Of a DNA stretch of 64,000 bases, positions 1 to 9,388 are shown in pieces (within the stretch, counting starts at the first letter, position 1; each line of letters starts with the position of its first letter). Origin of the DNA: Desertimonas flava (GTDB lineage Bacteria > Actinomycetota > Acidimicrobiia > Acidimicrobiales > Ilumatobacteraceae); the NCBI RefSeq assembly GCF_003426815.1, contig NZ_QKYK01000018.1, forward strand, positions 49,579 through 113,578, in the 5' to 3' direction. Made by a program: the position numbers and the translations under genes. The notes under the pieces are model-generated. The model ran no database searches. It was not told the DNA's origin and saw nothing but the letters and a program-made list of their open reading frames with translations.

Positions 1-1
1 G

Positions 2-400
2 ACCAGCGTCGTCGCATGGACGTGCAACGCCGGAGGATCCCGTCTGGCGGCGCCTCCCGACTGCGGACCGACCGCCGGCCTCCGTCTGATCGTCACGTTC
101 CCCGACTGTTGGGACGGCGAGCACACCGACAGCGACGACCACCGCTCGCACATGTCGTACAGCCACGCCGGCCGGTGCGACGATGCGCACCCGGTGCCCG
201 TTCCGCAGCTGCAGTTCGCCGTCGACTACCCGATCGTGGGCGACGAGTCGGCCCTCACGCTCGCCTCGGGGCCGGTGCACACCGCCCACGCCGACTTCTG
301 GAACGTGTGGGACCAGGACGACCTCGAGCGCGAGGTCGAGCTCTGCGTGGTCCAGCAGCACGTGTGCGGCGTGTCCCACCGTCGCGCCGCCCAACCCTGA
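2..400 (+). CDS. DUF1996 domain protein, C-terminal part (5' end outside window)
   Basis: This frame is open from the window edge to a TGA at 398-400, giving 132 residues. The sequence has the DUF1996 hallmarks: a PDCWDGEHTDSDDHRSH core near residues 41-55, then a Cys and HPVPVPQLQF, as in secreted fungal and actinobacterial DUF1996 proteins. The function of the family is not established; members are usually extracellular and some carry carbohydrate-binding or WSC modules. Four or more cysteines suggest disulphides. It converges on the next gene across a strong hairpin at 403-450. The family call is confident, the role unknown. Confidence 0.85.
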   Translation, partial: TSVVAWTCNAGGSRLAAPPDCGPTAGLRLIVTFPDCWDGEHTDSDDHRSHMSYSHAGRCDDAHPVPVPQLQFAVDYPIVGDESALTLASGPVHTAHADFWNVWDQDDLEREVELCVVQQHVCGVSHRRAAQP

Positions 401-402
401 CG

Positions 403-450
403 TTCCTGTACCGGTTCTGACCCGCGTACGGGCCAGAAGCAGTACAAGAA
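403..450. terminator. Bidirectional hairpin terminator between convergent genes
   Basis: Two 22-nt arms (403-424 and 429-450) flank a 4-nt CGTA loop; four positions mismatch, most of them G-U compatible in RNA. It fills the 51-bp gap between the stop of the DUF1996 gene and the stop of the minus-strand gene, so it could end transcription from both sides. Confidence 0.7.
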
Positions 451-451
451 C

Positions 452-1042
452 TCACGCGGGTGGCGCGGTCCAGGCCGGGTTGCGGCCGGTGCCGGCCACG
501 AGCCGGTCGAGCGGTGTCGCGTCTGCCGCGGTCGGCTGGGCCGCTCCGAAAGCGTCACCGCGGTCGTCGTCGGTGAACATGGCGACGAAGGCGGCGGCGC
601 CGGCGATCGATGCCTCGTCGACGTCGAACGGCGCCCCGAGGGCGGCGGCGACGTCCCAGCCATGGACGACGATCTCGTCGAGGGCGACGAGGCCGGCGAT
701 CTCGCCGGGCATCTCCACCGGCCCGGCCATCGTCATGCCGGACCATGCCGCCGGGTCACGCCACGCCGCGGCGAGCTCGGCGAGGCGCGCCGGGATGCGA
801 TCGCGCCAGTCGTCGCCCAGGCGGGAAGCGTCGCCGGTCGGTGCCAGATCGCCGGCGCCGTCGGGTAGCTGTTTCGTCGCCGCCGACGTGAACGCCTGCG
901 AGAGGCCGTCGATGTGGTCGAGCAGGTCACCGAGGGTGTAGTCGGGGCACGGCGTCGGCAGGCCGAGCTGATCGTCCCGCACACTGCGCACGAGGTCGCC
1001 GAGTTGTCGGGTCGACGGGCCGAGATCGAGAAGTTCGCTCAT
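452..1042 (-). CDS. TIGR03086-type metal-binding DinB/MDMPI-fold protein
   Basis: This 196-aa protein begins MSELLDLGPSTRQLGDLV and has the TIGR03086 layout: TPCPDYTLGDLLDHI near residues 30-44 (first metal-ligand His) and a VALDEIVVHGWDVAAAL segment near 139-155 with the second conserved His. The family has a four-helix DinB/maleylpyruvate-isomerase-like fold and is linked to mycothiol-dependent chemistry in Actinobacteria; individual substrates are mostly unknown. It is monocistronic here, 53 bp upstream of the end of holB on the same strand. Family call confident, reaction not assignable. Confidence 0.85.
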   Translation of the reverse strand: MSELLDLGPSTRQLGDLVRSVRDDQLGLPTPCPDYTLGDLLDHIDGLSQAFTSAATKQLPDGAGDLAPTGDASRLGDDWRDRIPARLAELAAAWRDPAAWSGMTMAGPVEMPGEIAGLVALDEIVVHGWDVAAALGAPFDVDEASIAGAAAFVAMFTDDDRGDAFGAAQPTAADATPLDRLVAGTGRNPAWTAPPA

Positions 1043-1095
1043 GCCTGTGTCGACGCCGTTCGCCGGCGCGACTCATCGCTCGCCGCCGGATCGAC

Positions 1096-2139
1096 TCAGC
1101 GGACGACGGGCATCGACCAGAACAGCGACTGGAGCAGCAGCGTCTCGTTGGGGTTGTTGTCGAGCGCCTCGATGCTGTCGTGCAACCGGTGCACCGCGGC
1201 GATGACGCGTTCGGGATCGGCCGCGGTGCCGGCGACGAGGGCGTCGCGGTAGCGGCCCGCCATCACGGCCAGGCCGCTGCGCAACTCGTCGGTGCGGTGG
1301 CGGCGAATCTCCCGCTTGTGGCGGGCCTCGATGGCGGCGCGGCCGCTGCCGCGGCTTCCCAGCCGCTTCTCGCGCTCGTCGAGCCGGTCGATCTCGTCGG
1401 CGTGGCGGGCGCTGAGCGGCTCGGCCGCTGCCTCGATGCTGGCCAGCACCTCGGCCGCGGCGCCGACCACCGTGGACCCGGTGCCGTCGAGCCGCGCCGG
1501 CAGCTCGGCGAAGAGGCTGCGCCTGGCGGCGAACTCGGGATCGGCGGCCAACAGCCGGGCCCGATCGAGCCGGCCCGACGAAGATGCCGCGGCCTCGGCG
1601 GCCGCCGCAGGATCGTGACCTTCGGCGACGAGCCGGTCGGCGAGCACCGACGCTGGGATCGGCATGAACTCCACGCGCACGCAGCGAGAGGCGATGGTGA
1701 TCAGGTCGATCGGGACGAAGTCGGCGAGTACCACGAAGTGGGTGGAGGCCGGCGGCTCCTCGATGGTCTTCAGCAGCTTGCCGGCCCCGTTGGCGTTGAG
1801 TAGGTGGAACTCGTGCAGGATGAGCACCTTGCGGTCGCCCTCGACGGGGGCGAGGGTCGCCTGGCGGACGATCTCGGACGCCTGCTCGGCCGAGATCGCC
1901 GGACCGACGCGCATCACCTCGCGGACGTCGGGATGTTCTCCGGCGAGGACGAGGCGGGAGTCGCGCTCCGTCGGATCGTCGCGTCCGGTGAGCAGGGCGG
2001 CGGCGAACGCCCGCGACGCCTCGTCCTTCGTCGAGCCTGGCGGGCCGACGAACAGGTAGGCGTGGACCGGATTGGTCGCAGCGCGCTGCAGGGAGGCCAC
2101 GGCACCCGGCTGGCCGACGACGGCGTCCCAGATGCTCAT
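1096..2139 (-). CDS. holB: DNA polymerase III delta' subunit
   Basis: This 347-aa protein starts MSIWDAVVGQPGAVASLQ, the usual N-terminus of clamp-loader delta' proteins. It has a P-loop-like GPPGSTKDE (about residues 37-45) in a weakly conserved, probably non-catalytic form, a LLKTIEEPPASTHFV stretch, and the sensor-like ASRC motif. Delta' helps load the beta clamp during replication. The ATG at 2139 overlaps the tmk stop as ATGA, implying translational coupling; a longer upstream reading would run inside tmk and is unlikely. The zinc-finger cysteines of many delta' proteins are not apparent. tmk-holB pairing is classic and supports the call. Confidence 0.93.
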   Translation of the reverse strand: MSIWDAVVGQPGAVASLQRAATNPVHAYLFVGPPGSTKDEASRAFAAALLTGRDDPTERDSRLVLAGEHPDVREVMRVGPAISAEQASEIVRQATLAPVEGDRKVLILHEFHLLNANGAGKLLKTIEEPPASTHFVVLADFVPIDLITIASRCVRVEFMPIPASVLADRLVAEGHDPAAAAEAAASSSGRLDRARLLAADPEFAARRSLFAELPARLDGTGSTVVGAAAEVLASIEAAAEPLSARHADEIDRLDEREKRLGSRGSGRAAIEARHKREIRRHRTDELRSGLAVMAGRYRDALVAGTAADPERVIAAVHRLHDSIEALDNNPNETLLLQSLFWSMPVVR

Positions 2140-2765
2140 GGCCGCGCCGTCCAGCGGAGGCCGGGGAGATGGGCGTCGACGGCCTCGGCCACCGCTGCGG
2201 CCACATCGTCGATCGAGCCATGGGCGTCGATCACCACCCACCGGTCGGGATCGGCCGCCGCCATCTCGCGATAGCCGGCCAGCACACGCTGGTGGAAGTC
2301 GTCGCCGGCCAGCTCGAAGCGGTCGAGATCACGGCGGTTGAGGCGGTCGGCGACGACGTCGGCGGGTGCCTCGATGAACACGACGACGTCGGGCCACACG
2401 CCCCGCATCGCCCAGTCGTTGATCCGCCGCAGCTCGTCGAGATCGAGCCGCCGGCCGTATCCCTGGTACGCCAGCGTGGAGTACACGCTGCGGTCGCTGA
2501 CGACCGCCCGGCCGCCGGCGAGGGCGGGCAGCACCACCTGGGCGAGATGCTGGGCCCGGTCGGCCGCGGCGATCAGCGCCTCGGCGCGCGGGTCGAGGTC
2601 GACCACGTCGTTGTCGTGCAGCACCTGGCGCAGTCGCTTGCCGACCTCGGTGCCGCCGGTCTCCTGTGTGAGCACGGCGCCCAGCGCGGCCGCCAGGCGC
2701 GCGGCCTGCGTGCTCTTGCCACTTCCTTCGGCACCCTCGAGTGCGATGTACGGCGGTCGACCCAC
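2136..2765 (-). CDS. tmk: Thymidylate kinase
   Basis: This protein (209 aa from GTG 2765) phosphorylates dTMP to dTDP in the cytoplasm. Visible motifs are the P-loop GAEGSGKST near the N-terminus, SDRSVYSTLAYQG (the DR motif binding the nucleotide) and an Arg-rich lid (DRLNRRDLDRFE). A GTG at 2774 is also in frame, but a TATCGT hexamer (2778-2773) overlaps it and lies 7 nt before GTG 2765, so a leaderless start at 2765 is preferred and also gives the usual short N-terminus. The stop overlaps holB by 4 bp. Length is typical. Confidence 0.95.
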   Translation of the reverse strand: MGRPPYIALEGAEGSGKSTQAARLAAALGAVLTQETGGTEVGKRLRQVLHDNDVVDLDPRAEALIAAADRAQHLAQVVLPALAGGRAVVSDRSVYSTLAYQGYGRRLDLDELRRINDWAMRGVWPDVVVFIEAPADVVADRLNRRDLDRFELAGDDFHQRVLAGYREMAAADPDRWVVIDAHGSIDDVAAAVAEAVDAHLPGLRWTARP

Positions 2766-2816
2766 GGCCGACACGATACGCGAGGGGTGTCGCGTTGCCG
2801 CCGGCCCTACCCCGAG

Positions 2817-2928
2817 GTTCTGGTGGAGCAGAAAGGCCGTGGCCGGGCGTCATCCCTCCAGCAGAACGACGGCGGGTGTTCTGGTGGCGCGAAAAGGCCG
2901 TGGCTGGGCGTCGTGGCTCCAGCAGAAC
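2817..2928. repeat. Tandem pair of REP-like palindromic units
   Basis: Two similar 51-bp units (2817-2867 and 2878-2928) repeat with a 61-bp period. Each begins GTTCTGGTGG and ends CCAGCAGAAC, which are near-perfect inverted repeats, and shares an inner AAAGGCCGTGGC segment. They occupy most of the topA-tmk gap, after the topA stop and before the tmk promoter. The form resembles bacterial REP/BIME units, but I cannot name a family. Confidence 0.75.
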
Positions 2929-2939
2929 GTTCGGCGGTG

Positions 2940-5624
2940 TCAGCTGGTGGACTTCTTGGCGGCGGACTTCTTCGCCGCCGCCTTCTTCGCCGGCGCCTTC
3001 TTGGTCGGGCGCTTCGCCGCCGACTTCTTCGCCGGACCGCCCTTGGCGGCCACCTGCTCACGGCGGATCGCCAGCAGCTCGTAGGCCCGCTCGGGCGTCA
3101 TCGCCTCGATCCGGTCGCCGCGGCCGATCGACGCGTTCGTCTCGCCGTCGGTGACGTACACCCCGAAGCGCCCGTCCTTGGCGACCACGTCGCGCTGGCT
3201 CACCGGATCGGTGCCGAACTCGCGCAGCGGGCCCTTGGCCGCCATGTTCTGCCCGCCGCGCCGGAACACCTTCGGCTGCGCCAGCAGCGCGAGCGCCTCG
3301 TCGAGCGTGATGGTGAGCAACCGCTCCTCGTTGTCGATGGAGCGGTAGTCCTTGCCCTTCTGGACGTAGGGGCCGTAGCGACCGTTGTTGGCGAGGATCG
3401 GCTCGCCGTCGGCCGGATCGTGCCCGAGCGTGCGCGGCAGGCTCAGCAGGGCTTCGGCATCGGCTAGGGTGATGCGGTCGAGCGACATCGTCGCGAACAG
3501 GCTCGACATCTTCGGCTTGTCGAACCCCGGCGGTGGCGCGTCGGGCGTGCCCCACTGTACGTACGGTCCGAAGCGCCCGTTCTTGGCGAACACCGGCAGG
3601 CCGTCGAGTTCGCCGATCGGCTCGTCGCTCTTCGGAGCGGCGAGCAGCTTGAGGGCGACGTCGAGCGTGAGCTCGTCGGGCGCCATGTCCTCGGGGACAC
3701 CTGCCGTGTCCTCGCCCCGCTTGACGTAGGGGCCGAACTTGCCCGGCTTGACGACCACCTCGTTGCCGTCGGAGTCCTGGCCGAGCGGGAACGTGTTGAT
3801 GGCCGCGGCGTCGATGTGGTCGAGGTTCTCCTCCACCAGCCGCTTGAGCCCGGGCATCGCCCCGTCGTCGACGGCGGGCGTGAGACCGTCGGGCCCTCTC
3901 GTGCCGAAGTAGAACTCGCCGAGCCACTCGTCCTTCTTGCGCTGGCCGGCGGCGATGGCGTCGAGGTCGGTCTCGACTCGGGCGGTGAACTCGTAGTCGA
4001 CGAGGTCGTCGAAGTGCTGCTCGAGCAGGCCGACCACGGCGAAGGCCGTCCACGTCGGCACCAGGGCCTGGCCCTTCTTCCACACGTAACCGCGGTCCTG
4101 CACCGTCTGGATGATCGACGCCCACGTGGACGGCCGACCGATTCCTAGCTCCTCGAGCCGCTTCACCAGCGACGCCTCCGTGTAGCGGGCGGGAGGCGAC
4201 GTGGAGTGCCCCTCGGGTTCGAGGGAATCGACCGGGACGACGTCGCCGGTGGCCAGCGCGGGGAGCAGCGCCTCGCGCTCGGTGGCCGACGTGGCGTCGT
4301 CGCCCTCGTCGGAGATCTGGGGAGTCGCCATCGCCGCGTACACCTGGCGGTAGCCGGGGAACGTGATGGTGGTGCCGGACGCGGCGAACTCGCCGTCACG
4401 ACCGTCGGTGGCGACCGCGCCCAAGCGGACGCTGACCGTGACGCCCGTGGCGTCGGCCATCTGGCTGGCCAGCGTGCGCTGCCAGATGAGCCGGTAGAGC
4501 GCCAGTTCCTGCGAGTTGAGCTCGCCGCGCACCTGCTGCGGGGAACGCAGCGGCGTCGTCGGGCGGATGGCCTCGTGGGCCTCCTGGGCGTTCTTGACCT
4601 TGGAGGCGTACACCCGCGGTTGGGGCGTGAGGAAATTGGCGCCGTACTCGGACGCGACGGCGGCCCGGACGGCGGTCATCGCCTCCTCCGACAACGAGTT
4701 GTTGTCGGTACGCATGTAGGTGATGTAGCCGTTCTCGTAGAGGCCCTGCGCGACGCGCATCACCTGCGACGACGACAGGCGCAGGCGACGGCCGCCCTCC
4801 TGCTGCAGCGTCGACGTCATGAACGGCGGGCGAGGCGACGAGCGGTAGGGCTTCTCCTCGACGCTGCGCACCGTGAACTCGGCCTGCTCGAGGCCGGTGG
4901 CCAGCGATCGCGCCGACGCCTCGTCGAGGGCGACCACGCCACCGGCGAGCCGGCCGTTGGCGTCGAAGTCGCGGCCGGTGGCGACGCGTGTGCCGTCGAC
5001 GGCGACGAGCGTCGCCGCGAACGACGGCGACGTCGACGTGGTCAGCTCGATGTCCCAGTAGTCGGCGGAGACGAAGGCGATGCGCTCCCGCTCACGCTGG
5101 ACGATCAGCCGGACCGATGGGCTCTGCACCCGGCCGGCCGAGAGACCCCGGTTGACGCGGCGCCAGAGCACGGGCGACACCTCGTACCCGTACAGCCGGT
5201 CGAGGATGCGGCGGGTCTCAGCGGCATCGACGAGGCCGTAGTCGATGCCACGCGGGTTGTTGACGGCGTGGTCGATCGCCGCCGCGGTGATCTCGTGGAA
5301 CACCATCCGCTTGACCGGCACCTTGGGCTTGAGGTTCTCGAGGAGATGCCACGAGATCGCCTCGCCCTCGCGGTCTTCATCGGTTGCGAGAAAGAGCTCG
5401 CTGGCGTCCTTGAGCGCGGCTTTCAGGTCCTTGACGACCTGGCGGCCTCGTTCGGTGAGCTCGTAGGTGGGTTTGAAGCCGTTCTCGACGTCCACGGCCA
5501 GGCCCTTGGACGGCAGGTCGGCGACATGGCCCACCGAGGCGCGCACGTCGAACGTACTGCCGAGGAACTTCGAGATCGTCTTGGCCTTTGCAGGGGACTC
5601 GACAACCACCAGGGGCTTCGCCAT
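2940..5624 (-). CDS. topA: DNA topoisomerase I
   Basis: This type IA topoisomerase (894 aa) relaxes negative supercoils. The N-terminal Toprim domain starts LVVVESPAKAKTI and carries the acidic TDEDREGEA motif. The catalytic Tyr lies in GYITYMRTDN, Tyr306 counted from the upstream GTG at 5633 (Tyr303 from this start). The C-terminal part has four repeats of the FGPYV(K/Q)xG type instead of zinc fingers, and ends in a Lys/Ala tail (AAKKSAAKKSTS) typical of actinobacterial TopA. ATG 5624 is chosen because TAGTGT (5639-5634) lies 9 nt upstream, fitting a leaderless start; GTG 5633 would be directly against it. Confidence 0.97.
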   Translation of the reverse strand: MAKPLVVVESPAKAKTISKFLGSTFDVRASVGHVADLPSKGLAVDVENGFKPTYELTERGRQVVKDLKAALKDASELFLATDEDREGEAISWHLLENLKPKVPVKRMVFHEITAAAIDHAVNNPRGIDYGLVDAAETRRILDRLYGYEVSPVLWRRVNRGLSAGRVQSPSVRLIVQRERERIAFVSADYWDIELTTSTSPSFAATLVAVDGTRVATGRDFDANGRLAGGVVALDEASARSLATGLEQAEFTVRSVEEKPYRSSPRPPFMTSTLQQEGGRRLRLSSSQVMRVAQGLYENGYITYMRTDNNSLSEEAMTAVRAAVASEYGANFLTPQPRVYASKVKNAQEAHEAIRPTTPLRSPQQVRGELNSQELALYRLIWQRTLASQMADATGVTVSVRLGAVATDGRDGEFAASGTTITFPGYRQVYAAMATPQISDEGDDATSATEREALLPALATGDVVPVDSLEPEGHSTSPPARYTEASLVKRLEELGIGRPSTWASIIQTVQDRGYVWKKGQALVPTWTAFAVVGLLEQHFDDLVDYEFTARVETDLDAIAAGQRKKDEWLGEFYFGTRGPDGLTPAVDDGAMPGLKRLVEENLDHIDAAAINTFPLGQDSDGNEVVVKPGKFGPYVKRGEDTAGVPEDMAPDELTLDVALKLLAAPKSDEPIGELDGLPVFAKNGRFGPYVQWGTPDAPPPGFDKPKMSSLFATMSLDRITLADAEALLSLPRTLGHDPADGEPILANNGRYGPYVQKGKDYRSIDNEERLLTITLDEALALLAQPKVFRRGGQNMAAKGPLREFGTDPVSQRDVVAKDGRFGVYVTDGETNASIGRGDRIEAMTPERAYELLAIRREQVAAKGGPAKKSAAKRPTKKAPAKKAAAKKSAAKKSTS

Positions 5625-5659
5625 CGGGGCCACACACTAGACAGCTCGGCCGCGAACAC

Positions 5660-8122
5660 CTATGGCGCGACCGACGTGGGTTCCTCCGAGGTCTCTTCCG
5701 AGGGGGTCGGGGCGTCCTCGCGGTGGTGCCCCTCGACGTCGATCTTGGGCAGGATCCGGTCGAGCCACTTGGGGATCCACCAGTTGCGGTCGCCGAGCAG
5801 CTCCATCGTCGACGGCACCAGCACCATGCGGACCACGGTGGCGTCGATGAGCACCGCCATCGCCAGGCCGAGGCCGAACATCTTCAGGGCCCGCTCGTCG
5901 CCGAGGACGAACGCCCCGAAGACGCAGAACATGATGAGCGCCGCCGCGGTGATCACGCGGGCCGTGATGGCCAGGCCGTCGGCCACCGCCGTGCCGTTGT
6001 CCGGCTTGCCGCGCCGCACCGACTTGTCGTACTCCTCCTTCATCCGCGACAGGAGGAAGACCTCGTAGTCCATCGACAGACCGAACACGATGGCGAACAG
6101 GAACATCGGGATCCAGGCCTCGATCGGACCGTTGCGGTCGACTCCGATGATGCCCGACAACCATCCCCACTGGAAGACCGCAACGAGCACCCCGTACGCG
6201 GCCCCGACCGACAGCAGGTTCATCACCACGGCCTTGAGGGGCACGAGCAGGCTGCGGAAGACCGCCATCAACAGGATGAAGCTGAGCAGCAGTACGACGC
6301 CGATGAGGATCGGCATGCGGCCGGCGAGGTAGTCGGCGAAGTCCGACGCCCCGGCCGTGGCCCCGCCGACCATGGCGTCCACTCCCGTCCCGGGGATGAT
6401 GTCGTCGCGAAGGCGATTGACGAGGGAGGTCATCTCGGCGTCCTGCGGCGCGGCCGTCGGGATCACGATCACGAGGGCGACGTTCTCGTTGATGGGTCGC
6501 GGGCTGGCGAACTCGATGCCCCGCTCGTGGCCCTCGGCCTCGGCGATCTCGAGGTCGCGGGCGACGAGATCGTCGGCGAACGCCTGGAGGGCATCCGGGT
6601 CGGTCGCCGTCGGACCCTCGACACTCACGAAGATCGGTCCGTTGACACCGGGACCGAAGCCCTCGGCCATCAGGTCGTACGCGCGACGCACCGTCTGGCT
6701 CTCGGACTGGTTGCCGTAGTCGCCGAACCCGAGGCGGATGTCGAACATCGGCAGGGCGAGGGCGACGAGCACGGCGGCACCGATACCGAGGTTGAGCCAC
6801 GGCCTGTGCTGGATGTTGCGGCTCCAGCGGTACCAGAACTGCTCCTCGCGAGGGCGCACCCTGCGATGGGGAACGAGCCTGCGCAGGGAGTCGCGGCCGA
6901 TCCAGAAGCTGCCGACGAACAGCACGAGCGAGAGCACCAAGCCGACGAGGACGACACCCGCGGCGCTCGCCGTCACGCCGATGAACACGGCGACGACCAT
7001 GATGCCGATGGCGATGAGCGCCACCCTGGTGGTGTTCTCGATGCGCGTGCCGACCCAGCCGAGCAGGGCCGGTAGGAGGGTGAGCGAGGCGACGACCATC
7101 AGGAACACGCCGACGGCCGAGGCGACGGCGACGCCGGTGACGAAGGGCAGACCCATGATCGTCAGGCCGAGCAGGGCGATGACGACGGTCATGCCGGCGA
7201 AGATGACGGCGCGGCCGCTGGTGTCGATCGCCTCGACCACGCAGTCCTCCACGCCGAGGCCGGCGTGCAACGCCTCGCGATAGCGGGTGACGATGAACAA
7301 GGCGTAATCGATGCCCACACCGAGGCCGATCATCGCCACCATCGCAGTGGTGAAGTCGGGCATGCTCAGCGAGTTGCTCAGCACGGCGACGATCGCCGAC
7401 GCACAGCCGAGGCCGAAGAGGGCGATGCCGATCGGCAGACCCATGGCGAGCACCGAGCCGAAGGCGATGATCAAGATGATGACGGCGGCGAGGATGCCGT
7501 AGATCTCGGCTTCGGGCAGTTCGAACTCGCCGAACAGGTCGCCGCCGTACTCGACGACCAGCCCGTCGATCGGATCGGCTTCGTTGAGCTCGTCGCCGTA
7601 GTCGCGGATGCGGTCGCCGATGTCGGCCAGATCCTCGAACGGGCGGTCGCTCACGTCGAGCTGGGCATAGGCGATCTGCCCGGCGGAGCCCTCGCGCTGG
7701 GAGATCTGATCGGGCGCGTCGTAGGGGCTGGTGACCTCGATCGTCTCGTCGTCGTTGAGCGCTGCCTCGCGCTCGGCCTCGCAGTCCTCGAGGTCGCCCG
7801 GGTCGTCGATGCCAGAACAATCGGGGGCGTCGGCCTCGGGCACGAACGCCATGAGGTCCTCGAGACGCTGCCTCACCGCGGGATCGTCGACGCCTTGTTC
7901 CGCCTGGATGACGATCGACGCCGAGAATCCGGCCCGTTCGGGGTTGTTCTCCTCGAGCAGGTCCTGCACGTCGCGGGCTTCGCCGCTGGGCAGGACGAAG
8001 TCGGTGCGCCAATCGGGCCCGACGGAGCTGGCGATGCCGTTGATCACCACGATGATGGCGACCCAGACACCGATCACGATCCAGCGGTGGCGCACGCAGT
8101 TGCGGGCGAGACGTTGCAGCAT
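5660..8122 (-). CDS. MMPL/RND-family membrane transporter
   Basis: This 820-aa protein has the MMPL duplication: an N-terminal helix (RWIVIGVWVAIIVVING), a large external domain, a block of helices with GLGVGIDYALFIVTRYREAL, then a second half with the matching FGLSMDYEVFLLSRMKEEY. These paired motifs are diagnostic of MMPL proteins, proton-driven exporters of lipids or other hydrophobic molecules. The substrate cannot be read here. ATG 8122 is preferred over 8155 because TAAGGT (8136-8131) lies 8 nt upstream. It is divergent from rsgA. An acidic, Thr/Glu-rich C-terminal tail follows the last helix. Confidence 0.92.
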   Translation of the reverse strand: MLQRLARNCVRHRWIVIGVWVAIIVVINGIASSVGPDWRTDFVLPSGEARDVQDLLEENNPERAGFSASIVIQAEQGVDDPAVRQRLEDLMAFVPEADAPDCSGIDDPGDLEDCEAEREAALNDDETIEVTSPYDAPDQISQREGSAGQIAYAQLDVSDRPFEDLADIGDRIRDYGDELNEADPIDGLVVEYGGDLFGEFELPEAEIYGILAAVIILIIAFGSVLAMGLPIGIALFGLGCASAIVAVLSNSLSMPDFTTAMVAMIGLGVGIDYALFIVTRYREALHAGLGVEDCVVEAIDTSGRAVIFAGMTVVIALLGLTIMGLPFVTGVAVASAVGVFLMVVASLTLLPALLGWVGTRIENTTRVALIAIGIMVVAVFIGVTASAAGVVLVGLVLSLVLFVGSFWIGRDSLRRLVPHRRVRPREEQFWYRWSRNIQHRPWLNLGIGAAVLVALALPMFDIRLGFGDYGNQSESQTVRRAYDLMAEGFGPGVNGPIFVSVEGPTATDPDALQAFADDLVARDLEIAEAEGHERGIEFASPRPINENVALVIVIPTAAPQDAEMTSLVNRLRDDIIPGTGVDAMVGGATAGASDFADYLAGRMPILIGVVLLLSFILLMAVFRSLLVPLKAVVMNLLSVGAAYGVLVAVFQWGWLSGIIGVDRNGPIEAWIPMFLFAIVFGLSMDYEVFLLSRMKEEYDKSVRRGKPDNGTAVADGLAITARVITAAALIMFCVFGAFVLGDERALKMFGLGLAMAVLIDATVVRMVLVPSTMELLGDRNWWIPKWLDRILPKIDVEGHHREDAPTPSEETSEEPTSVAP

Positions 8123-8281
8123 GGTTTCCGACCTTACGACGATGGTGAGCGGCACATCGACGGGTTTCGAGACCAGAACTCATCGGTGGATTCGAGAATT
8201 TCTCCGGCGGTGATGCGCCGTGGCAAGCGGGACGTCGGGCGGTCACGCTCGGTCGCGTCGCTCGCTACCGTTGGCCGCCGG

Positions 8282-9373
8282 ATGATGGCAAGGGAGATCG
8301 CCGAGGCGCTGGGGTGGGGAGAGGACTTCGCCGACGTCTGGGCCGCTCTCGGCTGTCCCGGCGAGCCTGGTCGCGTCAGCCGGTTGGATCGCGGATGGAG
8401 CACGACGCTCGTGCCCGACGCCTCGGTCGTCGCCGCCGACGATCGTCGACGGGTCCGCACCGTGCGCGTCCGCAACCTCGGGCTCGACGTGGCCGTCGGC
8501 GACTGGGTGGTGGCATCGGCCGACGACGAGCGCGTCGAGCACGTGCTGGAACGGCGGTCGGCGTTCGTCCGGCGGGCGTCGTTCGAGGGAGCGCGGGCGG
8601 TGTCTCACACCATCGCGGCGAACATCGACACCGTCTTCCTCTGTCACTCGTTCGGCACGCCGCCCAACCAGCGCCGGCTGGAGCGTGAACTCGTGTTGGC
8701 GTTCGACAGCGGGGCCGATCCGGTCGTCGTGTTGACGAAGGCCGATCTCGTCGACGATCCCGAACCGGGCCGCCGGGAGCTCCAAGAGGTCGCCCTCGGC
8801 GTGCCGGTCATCGTCACCAGCGGCCGGGGCGCCGTCGGCATCGATCAACTCGCGGCGCTGGCCGGCCCAGGGCGCACGGTGGCCTTCCTCGGGGCCAGCG
8901 GCGTGGGCAAGTCCACGCTGGTCAACGCCATGGTCGGCGCCGACGTGCAGGCGACCACCGAGGTCCGCGGCGGCGACCACCGCGGCCGTCACACCACCGT
9001 GGCGTCGCAGCTGCTCGCCGTCCCCGCCGGAGGCTGGCTGATCGACACTCCTGGTGTGCGCGCGCTGTCGCTGTGGCTGTCGGGTCAGGGCATCGAGCGG
9101 GCGTTCGAGGACGTGTTCGATCTGATGGACCAGTGCCGGTTCCGTGACTGCAAGCACGATCAGGAGCCCGGCTGCGCGGTCCAGGAGGCGATCGCCGACG
9201 GACGTCTCGATCCCGATCGCTTCCGCAGCCTCGAGCGGCTCGTGGCCGAGGAGGCGGCGCTGGAGGACGAGCAGGCGGCGCGGGAGAAGGCGGCCGATCG
9301 CCGGCACCGACCCCGCCCGACGCGGAACCTCCAACCCGGCACCCGCCGCGCCCCCGACGACGACCCCGACTGA
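8282..9373 (+). CDS. rsgA: Ribosome small-subunit GTPase RsgA (YjeQ)
   Basis: This 363-aa protein is a circularly permuted GTPase. The order is an OB-like N-terminal domain, G4 (VVLTKADLVDD), G5 (VTSGRGAVG), G1 P-loop (GASGVGKST), G3 (DTPGVR), then a C-terminal zinc module with CRFRDCKHDQEPGC. RsgA tests and matures the 30S subunit. Two consecutive ATGs (8282 and 8285) are possible starts; no Shine-Dalgarno is visible and TACCGT lies 10 nt upstream. The extreme C-terminus is Arg/Pro-rich. Divergent from the MMPL gene with about 160 bp between starts. Confidence 0.95.
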   Translation: MMAREIAEALGWGEDFADVWAALGCPGEPGRVSRLDRGWSTTLVPDASVVAADDRRRVRTVRVRNLGLDVAVGDWVVASADDERVEHVLERRSAFVRRASFEGARAVSHTIAANIDTVFLCHSFGTPPNQRRLERELVLAFDSGADPVVVLTKADLVDDPEPGRRELQEVALGVPVIVTSGRGAVGIDQLAALAGPGRTVAFLGASGVGKSTLVNAMVGADVQATTEVRGGDHRGRHTTVASQLLAVPAGGWLIDTPGVRALSLWLSGQGIERAFEDVFDLMDQCRFRDCKHDQEPGCAVQEAIADGRLDPDRFRSLERLVAEEAALEDEQAAREKAADRRHRPRPTRNLQPGTRRAPDDDPD

Positions 9374-9388
9374 TCGGCCTCCCCTGAA

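Noticed and set aside
5637..8246. 869-codon minus-strand frame over the MMPL gene
   Set aside because: Arg-rich shadow in another frame; the MMPL frame has the family motifs and helices.
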